Assembly (NCBI RefSeq): GCF_964355755.1
Contig: NC_092675.1
Coordinates: 15,823,312-15,887,311, forward strand
Reading direction: 5' to 3'
DNA length: 64,000 nucleotides
Origin: Antedon mediterranea
Lineage: Eukaryota > Echinodermata > Crinoidea > Comatulida > Antedonidae
Part shown: positions 1 through 10,117 of the stretch, piece after piece
Numbering within the stretch: position 1 is the stretch's first letter
Layout: each line of letters begins with the position of its first letter
Made by a program: the position numbers and the translations under genes
Notes under the pieces: generated by a model
Databases searched by the model: none
Seen by the model: the letters and a program-made list of their open reading frames with translations, nothing else
Told to the model about the DNA's origin: nothing

Positions 1-1643
1 CAACATACCAACGTAATAGCGACATAGCTGCTGAAAGCTAAATTAATAATTAGTAGCCAGAGTTCTCCTCTGTTTTCTGTAGCTCCAACAATAATGCAGA
101 ATAATACAGACAACTAAAAAAAAAGGATTCAGCATAATAAAGAACAATACGGACAACTACAAAAAGGGATTCAAGGATTTGCTAGCCTGTATTACAATGC
201 CTAATGAAATACCGCCATGGCCTTGCCCAAATATCTACCATTACCTTAGCTGGCTAGTGGAAATTCATCAGCATATACAGCCTCATTTTACAACATGCAA
301 TCTGTGATGATTTATTTAAAAGTGTGCAGCTTTCAAACGTTTGTAATCAGCAAGAAAGCATAAGCATTACTAATTAGACCAGTGGGCTAGTAAAAGCCCT
401 GATATGCATGCTGTAAAAGTATCTATTTTTTATTTAATGTTATTTTCCGAACATTCTTATTTACAAACTTTGAGAGGGCCAACTATATCTGTTATGTCTT
501 GGGGTTTTTAACAGAGAGCGAAAGAAAAAACAATATCAACAAACGTCCGATTTCTCTATCAAACATTTATTCAAACATAAATTATTACGAACAAAATTAT
601 ACTTACAAGAACCATAAATATAGTTATTGCAATAAAACCTTTAAGAGCAAGAGTCTAAGGGAAAAATATAAAACAACAATAATCAAATATAAACATTGTT
701 ATCTTTAACTTAAAGGCCAGGTGCGAGAAAAAAATTTCTATTGATCATACATTCCAATAATTATCTATCTATAGTTTCCACTATGTTTCATAATTTTTGG
801 GATTTTATTTGTGTTACACAAGCTTGTTGAAAATAAGCACTTTCTTGTCAGTGGGGGGGATAGTTCAAATTACACCGTAAAATCTCAGTAAAATTCTTTT
901 GTACACAAATTTTGTAAATAGAGAGGCATTTTAAAAAGCTATGAAAAATAAACAGTGTGGTAAAAAATTTTATCAGATGACTAAATATAGGTAATATAAC
1001 TTTAATTTTACATTTCTGATATTTTTATTCAACTTCAGATTTTTATTTTTATGCTACAACAAAAATTATCCACCGTATATCCACCATCTTTTTTTACCTT
1101 CTAGGGAGTCACCCGACATGTTATTATAGTAGGTTAAACTACCTAACTACTGAAAAAAAGTTTTCCTGGTTTTTATGGCAGAATTTTGTCAAATTTTGTA
1201 TTAAGGGAAATTCATGTTTTTTCATCTTGATTTCTGTTACAAATATTTGATATATGTACAATTAATCAGATATTATATTTAAAATGCATGCCTGTACCTG
1301 AGCTTAAAAGATAGATTGGGGGATTAAGACAAAACATTTGCTTTTGTTCCTGATTCTTGCTTGTAAATTATATTGTTGGTCAAATCAGGGAAGAGTTAAA
1401 TTACAATTAATTTAACTCACCCAGGTTAAATGATGTTCAGAGATGCAAATAAAAACAGAAATATTACTATTAATAATAATATAATACTAACAAGAACAGT
1501 CAACAATCATAATTGAATAACTTTTGTGTAAATTAGATTTAATATTTGATGTATGGTATGATACAAACAAACCAGATTATTGGGAGGGGTGCACAAATGA
1601 CCCTAACACACACAACGGGTCTGAATGATTAATACTTGATTAC
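1..1643. other. AT-rich stretch without recognised gene
   Basis: I read both strands and saw no exon with a recognisable domain or a convincing splice-bounded frame. The short open frames here are lysine- and asparagine-rich, as expected of AT-rich DNA. If the glutamine-rich frame just downstream is a first exon on the minus strand, later exons should lie here or further left, but I cannot identify them. Confidence 0.5.
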
Positions 1644-1814
1644 CTTATTTGTGTTTTCCGAGAAGATTGCCTGTTGCTGACTCTGCTGTTGTTGACTCTG
1701 CTGTTGTTGACTCTGCTGTTGTTGACTCTGCTGTTGTTGACTCTGCTGTTGCTGATTTGGTTGTTGTCTATTATTTGTGTCCTCCATTGTATCCTGTCTG
1801 AAGTTCAAAGACAC
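1644..1814 (-). CDS. possible glutamine-rich first exon
   Basis: A minus-strand frame starts with Met, has a second Met (MEDTNN) nine residues later, and runs through about six QQQQS repeats made by a 15-bp microsatellite. It meets a plausible donor (AAG|GTAATC) at 1643. Glutamine-rich low-complexity N-termini occur in many transcriptional regulators, but no domain is visible and no second exon was found. It may simply be a CAA/CAG-type microsatellite that is open by chance. Function unknown. Confidence 0.25.
1668..1765. repeat. 15-bp microsatellite (CTCTGCTGTTGTTGA unit)
   Basis: About six head-to-tail copies of a 15-bp unit, nearly identical. Read on the minus strand it encodes QQQQS repeats. 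Confidence 0.85.
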
Positions 1815-1979
1815 ATGTGCAGAATGGCATAATCATTATGAACCTATTTATGTAGGTCCATGGAAAAGAGACATTGCAATGTCCACAGTTGTATTGTGTA
1901 TTAAGAAGAGCTATTTTAATTATTATACATTTGTTTTGTTATTATTATTATGTTGGTCAAATGAAGATATGAAATGAAA

Positions 1980-2060
1980 GAGGACAAGAAGGCTAGACTA
2001 GACTAGCTAGCCCTACCTAGAGGCCTACCCTCCCTGTTAATATAATAAATAATAAGGCTA
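1980..2060. repeat. CTAG/AGGCCT-rich tract
   Basis: Low-complexity DNA made of overlapping CTAG, GCCTAG and AGGCCT words. Similar tracts recur at the borders of the fold-back elements in this window. Confidence 0.6.
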
Positions 2061-2962
2061 GGCCTGTCACGATAAATATGGTCCGGGGCCAAAATCGGTC
2101 CGGCCGGACCAGTTTTGGCTCTAAAATTGTAGCCAAAAGCAGTCCGCCACTGCCAAAATCTTCTGTCGATTTAATTGAATTACTAGGCCTATGATGCTGT
2201 TTTAAGTTGTTTATGGCTAGAAAAATATCCCATGATATATATTAGTAAGTTATCTTGTCGGATAAATACTATAAATAAATATATTTTATCTAAAAACATG
2301 ACTTAGGTGTTCACTCATATTTCGGCCTGCCACACGAACGGGTATGAGACGCTGATATTGCCAGCTAGATTTTATTTATGATTGAGGCCTTTTTCCTTCC
2401 TCAGCCTAATCAATATTGGATAATTGTTTTATAATAATTGTATTGAATTGATATATTGATTGATTAACCATAAATAATTAATAAATTAAATTGTTTTTAA
2501 CATCATGGGGAAACGAAGATGTTAAAAAAGAACAAAATGGATTAAAAACAGGCAGAGATACATATTGTATACAAAAAGCCTAACAATTAGTACTAATTAT
2601 TGATGAGTTACTACTAATAATGATAATAAAAAAAACATGCTTAATTTATAATATTAAAATAACAAATAAAACCCCGTAGTTTTCAATATAATGACTAATC
2701 ATGGCCTTTTTTTAATGATATATACTGTACATTATGACTCATTTTACGCACCATATATTTGTAAGACCGGACCATATTTGGCGGCCAAAAACAGTCCTAC
2801 TGCCCGGACCGATTTTATCCAGGCCGGACCAGTTTTGGCGGCCAAAATTGGTCCGGCTGGACAGGTTTTGGCAGCCATAAATGGTCCCCCAGACTGATTT
2901 TGGCAGCCAAAACTGGTCCGCCGGGCCGATTTTGGCCCGGACTGATTTTGGTGTGACTGGCC
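2061..2962. mobile_element. fold-back element with GGTCCGG / TTTTGGC ends
   Basis: The left end (GGCCTGTCACGATAAATATG, then GGTCCGGGGCCAAAATCGG) returns in reverse complement at the right end (GGCCCGGACTGATTTTGGTG, then TGACTGGCC). Each arm is a reiteration of two self-complementary words, GGTCCGGCCGGACC and TTTTGGC-GCCAAAA, separated by a few bases. The middle is AT-rich with no coding frame. CTA flanks both ends, which could be a 3-bp target duplication. Non-autonomous; transposon class not assignable. Confidence 0.65.
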
Positions 2963-3230
2963 CTAGCTAATAGTAGTAGTAGTGGGGTAGGCTAGAGAAG
3001 AGTCCTCCTGGACCTGGCTAGCCTAGATAGCCTGCCTAGAGACTAGGCATATAGCCCTAGCCTACCTAGTAGACTAGACTAGTACTACTCTAGGCTAGTA
3101 GAGGAGGTCACTATATCAATCAACTCAATTCAAACAAGGCGTAAAACTACTAGGCCTAGTAGTAGTAGGCCTAACTAGGCTAGCTAGGCTATGTCTATTT
3201 ATGTTCTTACGGGGCTTAGTGAACCAAATT
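2963..3230. repeat. CTAG/AGGCCT-rich tract
   Basis: Dense CTAG, TAGTAG, GGCCTAG words continuing from the right end of the fold-back element. No gene seen. Confidence 0.6.
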
Positions 3231-3479
3231 ATGTATTGAATTACCTCTTTTGTTAAACAAATATTCAACACTCATAAAAATAAAATGGTACTGCTGTACT
3301 TTTATGGCACAGTATCTGGAAATTCCCTCTCAACAAACAAACAACAAGTTATCACGTGCTGAAATTATACAGTCGCGTACACACTGTGTATATTGTATGT
3401 CACGTGTCTGGTATTGAACGGATTCGCGCCCTCTCTAATAGTAGTATACATCGAATAAATTGTTTTTAATCAAAGATAG

Positions 3480-3891
3480 GGCCTAGCCTAGGCTAGTTTT
3501 AATTTTGTAAAATAAACAAACATAGATCCAGCCTTTTTGACCAACCAAACTATTATGCGTATGTTTCATAGCTTTTGTTCTAGCCTAGTCTGCTATATAG
3601 GGATCGATCCCGCCTACTAGCTAGCCTCTAGAGACTAGGCCTAGTAGCTAGATGCCGCTAGCTAGAGGCCGCTAGCTAGCCTATTAGAGGCCCTAGTAGG
3701 CCTAGTAGTAGTATTGGCCTAGCTAGGCCTAAAAAAGTTAAGGCCTAGGCTAACCTGCCCTAGGCCCTAGTATTTAGCCATTTTGGTCTCTAACTAACTG
3801 TTTGCAAACTCTCTAATTAAGGCTAGGCCTCTAACTAGCTTATTGACTAGGCCTAGCTAGCTAGTAGTAGGCTATAATAATATTAATAATA
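3480..3891. repeat. CTAG/AGGCCT-rich tract
   Basis: A second long tract of CTAGCTAG, AGGCCTAG and TAGTAGTAGG words. It abuts the GCGCAA element, whose putative target duplication is itself CCTAG. Confidence 0.65.
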
Positions 3892-3896
3892 CCTAG

Positions 3897-4694
3897 TGTT
3901 ATGCGCGATTTGAACGATTTGCGCAATTTGAAATTGCGCAAAAAAAATCCTTGCGCAATTTGAATTGAAACATGTGTTTCAAATTGCGCAAGCAACGTAT
4001 TAAATTGCGCAAGTAATCTGCAAATTGCGCAAGGTTTTTCGACAGATTGTGAAATCATGCACACCCATATTTTTATAGTAATTTCTAAGAATGATTCAAA
4101 ATTAAAGATAAATATTGCATTTCCTTATTTTAGTAGTGCAAATATTGTTATAAGTTAGCATACCGTCGAAGAACCGACGAAGGAAAACGAAGCGGTGGTG
4201 TTCCACCAGCGGGCGCGGCGCGGGCGGCCGGCTATACTACTCTAGCCTAGCCAGGGTCTGGACTACTGATACTGACTAGGTTACATGGCCTAGCTTAAAC
4301 TAATATTAAAAACTTAAAAAGTGAGTATTAAACATTATCTTCATTGAAATGGTCTTATTTATATAATAAAATACTAAATTTTAAACTCCTCTGCCTAGGC
4401 CTAGCCTAGCCATGTATGGGAAAATTTACAGTTCGTTTTCAAATTGTGCAAAGGTGTCATATTGCGCAAGAACTATCTTGCGCAATTTACAAATTGTGCA
4501 GTGCAATTTAAAATTGCGCAAAGATTTTCTTGCGCAATTTGAAATTGCGCAAGTTGATTGCGCAATTTGAAATTGCGAAAAAAAATCCTTGCGCAATTTT
4601 AAATTGCGCAAGAATTCTTTGCGCAATTTCAAATTGCGCAAGGATTTTTTTGCGCAATTTCAAATTGCGCAAATCGTTCAAATCGCGCATAACA
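3897..4694. mobile_element. fold-back element built of GCGCAA palindromes (copy 1)
   Basis: The termini are perfect inverted repeats of at least 45 bp, beginning TGTTATGCGCGATTTGAACG. A perfect 5-bp direct repeat, CCTAG, flanks the element (3892-3896 and 4695-4699), which fits a target site duplication. Both arms consist of tandem palindromes, each two 11-nt arms TTGCGCAATTT / AAATTGCGCAA around one base, separated by A/T-rich spacers of roughly 8-12 bp. The core (about 4080-4420) is unrelated unique sequence without a frame. Confidence 0.75.
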
Positions 4695-4730
4695 CCTAGG
4701 CCTACTACTACTAGGCCTATACAGTAATAC

Positions 4731-4760
4731 CATGGAGTAAAGAATATTCTTTACTCCATG
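4731..4760. repeat. perfect 30-bp palindrome
   Basis: The 15-nt arm CATGGAGTAAAGAAT is followed directly by its exact reverse complement with no loop. It lies between the two GCGCAA elements. Confidence 0.9.
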
Positions 4761-4806
4761 ATAATACTATATAGATTAGTAGGCTGGTGGTAAAGTATAG
4801 TATAGT

Positions 4807-5099
4807 TGTTATGCGCGATTTGAGCAATTTCAAATTGAAATTGCCCAAAGAATTCTTGCGCAATTTCAAATTGCGCAATGATTTTCTTGCGCAATATTAA
4901 ATTGCGCAATATTAAATTGCGCAATCAACTATAGCCTAGGCCTACTATTAGTATACAAATATAGGTGAGCATGACTTCACAATCTGTCGAAAAACCTTGC
5001 ACAATTAATCTGCAATTAATCTGCAATTAATTTAATATGTTGCTTGCGCAATTTGAAACACGTTTTAAATCGCGCAAATCGTTCAAATTGCGCATATCA
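4807..5099. mobile_element. fold-back element of GCGCAA palindromes (copy 2, degenerate)
   Basis: Same architecture as the larger copy 110 bp upstream: it starts TGTTATGCGCGATTTGA and ends with the complement of TGATATGCGCAATTTGAACG, with GCGCAAT-type palindromes between. The arms are shorter and more diverged, so this is probably an older relative. Confidence 0.6.
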
Positions 5100-5990
5100 G
5101 TGGTACTCAAGTCCAGCTAGGCCTAGATGCCCAAGCGATCGCCAATCATAGCAGTCTGCCGCATAGAAATCAAGAAGCACCAAATACGCCAAAGCAGTAC
5201 GGTTTAGCTAGTAGTAGGGGCCTAGCTAGGCTAGCAAAAAGGTACTACCATTACCAATCCATGGCGGAAAAATATTTTTCTATTTAGGGCATTCAGGGAC
5301 GGTTGCAGAACTATTTTAAGAGGGTTGCCCACAAGCCCAGGACCGTAGATAACATATTTAACGTCAGAGGAAGTCCCCGACGAAGGTACTTCTGGTAAGC
5401 TAATAAATTCTGGCAATTATAATCAAAAATACAAATTAATTATTATTATCAATTAATAATTTTAAGTTAAACAAAAAATATGAAGCTGCTGCTATAAACG
5501 TTAAATTATATTATTTTGTTCAATAAATCCACTATCATAACTGTACAGCTTCACTTCACAAAATAAACTGTGATCAAAATCTTTAAAAAGAAACACATAA
5601 AACACTGTTATTTCAAAGTTTTGAACGTCTGTAATTTCTACGGAAATTTGGCCCAATATTACGGACATAAGATGAAGATAAATAGGGTACTACGGAAATA
5701 CTTAAATGATGAGAAATCTCTGGCAAAACGCAATAATTTATGGACAAAGCAGACTAGACTAGTGGCCCTGTCGTACCTTCTCATGACACACACAAGCAGT
5801 CCAAACAGTCAGAAATTTATTAGACTGAGCATTCAGAAATATATATCTACACAAAAAATATGCAAAAGACAGCCGGCGGTAAATTGTGCGCAGTATTGTA
5901 ATGCTTAATATTACGCTGTAGTCTGTCAATTTACATAATAGCCTCTTCCAAAACTGGACTTCTGTAACGTTAGGTTATTTACCTCCGCCA
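5100..5990. other. no recognised gene
   Basis: Mixed unique sequence. A 112-codon plus-strand open frame (5570-5908) is Lys/Asn/Ile-rich with no recognisable domain; I do not call it a gene. Confidence 0.5.
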
Positions 5991-7586
5991 AGGAGGTATA
6001 TGTAATCGGTACCGTGTGTTTGTTACTTGGCAAAAAAGAATTTTGCCAAGTATAGTATTTACTTTGTTTGTATGTATGTTTGTTTGTTAGCACGATAGCG
6101 CCTACAGTTTTCAAGTTATCGTTCTGAATTTTTGGGTGTAGATAGGTATATACGTTCAGACCATGCCTATTGAAAATCAACAAAATTGGTTTATTAATAA
6201 CTTCACAAATAACAAAAATGATATTATTTTCAGACCGGCTAGTGTTAAAAGATAAGAGACAATTTTCAAAAGCTGGTGAGCAGTCTTAAAGTAACACGTA
6301 AACTGAAATTGCATTTTCTCGAGAACTACTTGTCCAAAAAACCTCATTTTTGGACAAGAGGCAAGGGTTATAATTTGTGATTTGTAATTTTAAAACAAAA
6401 CTTGATTTAATTTGATTTTTTTGTTTCTTTTCAAATTCACCCGTTTGTTTTTGGCGTTGCTGTTCTATCGTTATTTAAATTAAACTATTGTTAGTTGATA
6501 ATTTTTTTTGTTAGTACCACCGTGTGTCCTTCCTTATTTCATTCTGTACATAGGTATATACTTACAGAACATGCCTATTGATTTTCAGGTAAATTGATAA
6601 ATTGGTCATGTCACAAAAGCTTATCTTCCGTACGATATATTAGATAGCACGCATTCTGTCTTCTTTTAACATGGACATATTCTTTTATATGGACGAAAAC
6701 ATTAGTCGACTGGTCAAGCGGTTAAGCTTACTGCATGGGTTAAGGCAGAGGCGCCGCAAATCCTGGTCAATCTTGATTTTAGAAAGGTCGTTTGATGCAA
6801 TGCCAGAATTGTTTGTATCAAAAAATTATTTAAACAAATTATTAACCCCAGCAGGATTTTAACCATGTAAAGCTAATACCTAAAGCAAAAAAATGTATCT
6901 TTCAACATGCTCCGAGTCAGTGGATATATTTTGCCAAGTACTTCACTCAGTTTCTGAGTGCTTTCATTTGTTTGTTTGTTAGCAGGATTACTCAAAAAGT
7001 AATTACAAGATCTTTACCAAAATGAATATACAGATAGATATGTGGTCAAGGACCATTCCATTAAATTTTGGGACCATGGTCTCTCTGGACCACTTTTTAG
7101 TATACTTTTTAAACCTGCTAGTGTTAAAAGAAAGGACAGAATTTTTAAAAAGCCGGCGAGCAGTCTTAAAGTAACAAGTAAACTGAAATTGCATTTTCTC
7201 GAGAACTACTTGTCCAAAAAACTTCTTTTTTGTACAAGAGGCAAGAGTTATAATTTTTGATTTGTAATTTTGAAACATAAATTAATTTCATATGCACGTT
7301 TTTTGATGCGAGTAGTTTAAAAAACCTATTTCTTTTCAAATTCACTCGTTTGATTTTTGCGTTGCTGTTCTATTGTTAGTAAACTGAAGCTATTGTAAAT
7401 TGAAAGGCTTGTTACATAACCATTACACCAAACTCGCATACACATGCTTGTAGTGAAATTATCCTAAATCACAAACAGCATTAAGACACACACAAATATA
7501 TATATATTTTTTTTTTTACTGGAGAAATCTTATGTAGGAGAATTTTACAGTAGGCGGAGGTATGCACTCTCAGAGTGGCTTTCTAG
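5991..7586 (+). mobile_element. Helitron-like repeat, two internal copies
   Basis: Starts ACCTCCGCCAAGGAGGT and ends with a small hairpin (CACTC-TCA-GAGTG, 7565-7577), six bases, then CTAG followed by host T. A 3' hairpin shortly before CTRR is the signature of Helitron termini. About 180 bp of the interior occurs twice as a direct repeat (6238-6415 and 7113-7290, including GAGCAGTCTTAAAGTAACA), so this is a partial tandem or nested pair. No Rep/helicase coding sequence is present. The same 3' end recurs near 21.8 kb. Confidence 0.55.
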
Positions 7587-8146
7587 TTATATATGATAAC
7601 ATGGGATCTAAATTTTAATTTAGTGACAGAAAAAAACATTTAGCATGAAATTAAGGGTGTTGCCAGGGCAACTGGGGCAACCCTGGCATTGTCTTCACTG
7701 CTTGCATCAAATTGCACCTCGTTGCACCATCATGCTCAATTTGAACAATTTAAAGAAAAATAGGCCTTATTTATGGTGGTACCTTTTGTAATATATGGAA
7801 CAGTATTCTTCAGTTCAGTAGAAAAATTATAGCATGGCTATTATTATTAATATTATTTATTTAATAAATTTTTTTTTTTATGTTTATTATTAATAATAAA
7901 GCTCATTAATAATAAATTACTAATAGCATGAAGTTTCCAATACAAATGAAACAATACTCAGTGTTACTTACTGTATATTATACAAGTAATGAATGTTTAT
8001 GAGTTGGATTGTGAGAATATTTCAGTTAAAAAATGGACTGCTCTAAAAAATAGGGCAGTCAATTTTTCACCAAATGAAATAATCTCTTCTATCATTCAAT
8101 GAATAATAAACATTCATTCTTTGTTTATAACACCCCTAATTTTATT

Positions 8147-8195
8147 CATTCGTCAATGATTTATGATGGATAACATCATAAATCATTGACGAATG
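8147..8195. repeat. perfect hairpin, 22-bp arms, 5-nt loop
   Basis: The arm begins CATTCGTCAATGATTTATGA and is followed after GATAA by its exact reverse complement. It lies about 320 bp upstream of the TMEM38 start codon. Confidence 0.9.
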
Positions 8196-8516
8196 CTAGG
8201 CCGGGAAGCTAGGACATTAAAACAGTAGTGTTTCAACTTTAGGTACGAAGTAGAACAGTTTTTGACGGAGCGCACAACACGTTGATTTCCAAACGCAATC
8301 AGTCAACAACATCGCATGGCAAACATTTTCAAAATGTTTTCATAAAGCTGAACGTGCATTGGAGCTATTAATTACCTATTAGATACACTTTTTCGTTAGA
8401 TAGTGACACGTGATGCGTAATTTACCAATCAAATTGTAAGAATACATTCAGGTGGGTTATAAATATTATTATTATTCAAGTATCTTTTTTTATACTGTAG
8501 GCATAGAGCTTCTAGT

Positions 8517-8646
8517 ATGGAATACATGCCGTATACATCTTTAAGTCAGGCTGCTGATGAATATGCCACATTCCCTCTGTTTCCTGTGTTGGATATAGCT
8601 CATTTCATGTTAATGGTTTTAGTGACCAGAGAAGATATTGGACATG
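8517..8646 (+). CDS. TMEM38: TMEM38 exon 1
   Basis: Residues 1-43 plus one base. The ATG at 8517 is the first in frame and lies shortly before the conserved FPLFPVLDIAHF segment. Donor CATG|GTGAGT. An AG at 8500, after a T-rich run, suggests a 5' UTR intron upstream. Confidence 0.85.
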
Positions 8647-10085
8647 GTGAGTATGCTAACTAACATATGAACCGATTCAGGATGGGTAGCATTTACGTAA
8701 TATTAATAGTCTGTCATAAATAGACATCAAAAAGTAGTTTATAATTGTCAAGTGTAGTGTACACACCCTGGATCTGCCCCTGATTAATAATTATTTTTTT
8801 TAACCCCTTTAGAACAAGCATAGTATAGAGAAACATTTAAAATTTAAATTTAAGCATAAATTAATTTTTATTGTGAAAAAATCTCAAATCGGTATTTATT
8901 TCTAATTATAATATATTGTATAATTAAATGAATTCCATTTGTGGGGTTTAAACTACTGAATTGAATTATTGTTATTGAATATGTTGTAGAATTGCTAAAA
9001 TTTTGTCTTTCCCAGAAATCAGTATAATAATAATAATTTAGACTTAATAAAATGTTAAAAGAATTGTATAAAAAATGTTGTAGAACGAGGTGCTCGAAAT
9101 TTTCAATTTTCACTACCCATTGCCCAGCAGAGATCGTCATATTTTATAATAATAATTATATTTAAAAGCATCTTTGCCTTGGGAAATGTAAAAATTATTT
9201 CTTTTTGTCTAGGATCATCTTTCCCAAAAAGCAACCCTCTTGTGTGCTACATGTGTAGTATGCTGACATGCTTTGCTGGTGGTATTCTAACCAATCTTCT
9301 ACTTGGAGCACCTCTTATGCAACCATTTGCTAACACTCAGGCAGTTATCACAGCTACCATTGTTTGGTATAGCTCTTTTTTATTTTCAGATGTTATCAAC
9401 TTAATTTAGGATTCAAAATTGTGTATATTTAGTTACTAAATTTGTGTTTTTTTATGCTAAATCCTTTGTTAAATTATGTTGTTAATTTTTAAAGTTTATT
9501 ATTGATTGTAATGATTTGAATTATATACAGTATCAATTCAATTGACTAAACAAATTCAACAAATAAGAGAGAAAAGATTAATTTTAATGTAATTTATAGC
9601 ACAACTAATGATGAATGATTATAGACTTGAAAAGTCATTTTATTTCTGAAATATTACTAAATCATACTATTCTCAAATAAAGTATGTGCCACAGTGTTTT
9701 GTGTGTGCTTCTAGCTGCAAATGTGACCAACATTTGATTAATATTAATTAATTAACTTTTATGATAGATTTTTGAAGACTCTGCCTTGTTTTTTTTAATC
9801 ATTAATATACATTTATTTGAAGGTACCTTGTGTTCTACTCGCCTGGTGATTTCTTCTACAAAATGATCATAACAACACCAGGCAAGTTGGTGATCATATC
9901 CCTAAAGGAGTTAGCTAGGGCTCGTAAGATTTCTATGGGTATTGCACAGTCAGAGGTTTTGTACCCTGATGCTGTATTCATCATGATTATGGTTGGTGCT
10001 GCTAAAGGTATTTTATTTATTATTTATTTATACTGGTTAACCTCTTAATTTTTTTAAGTGCACATGAGCTAGATGTGTACACTGA

Positions 10086-10117
<32 letters not shown>

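Noticed and set aside
499-708. 69-codon Lys/Asn/Tyr-rich frame
   Set aside because: Composition expected by chance in AT-rich DNA.
3897-5099. CRISPR array
   Set aside because: Repeats with spacers look similar at first sight, but spacers are only 8-12 bp, the arms are inverted with a target duplication, and the genome is eukaryotic.
5570-5908. 112-codon open frame as a gene
   Set aside because: AT-rich composition, no domain, no splice or family support.
9179-9409. 76-codon single-exon protein
   Set aside because: It is TMEM38 exon 2 read into both introns.
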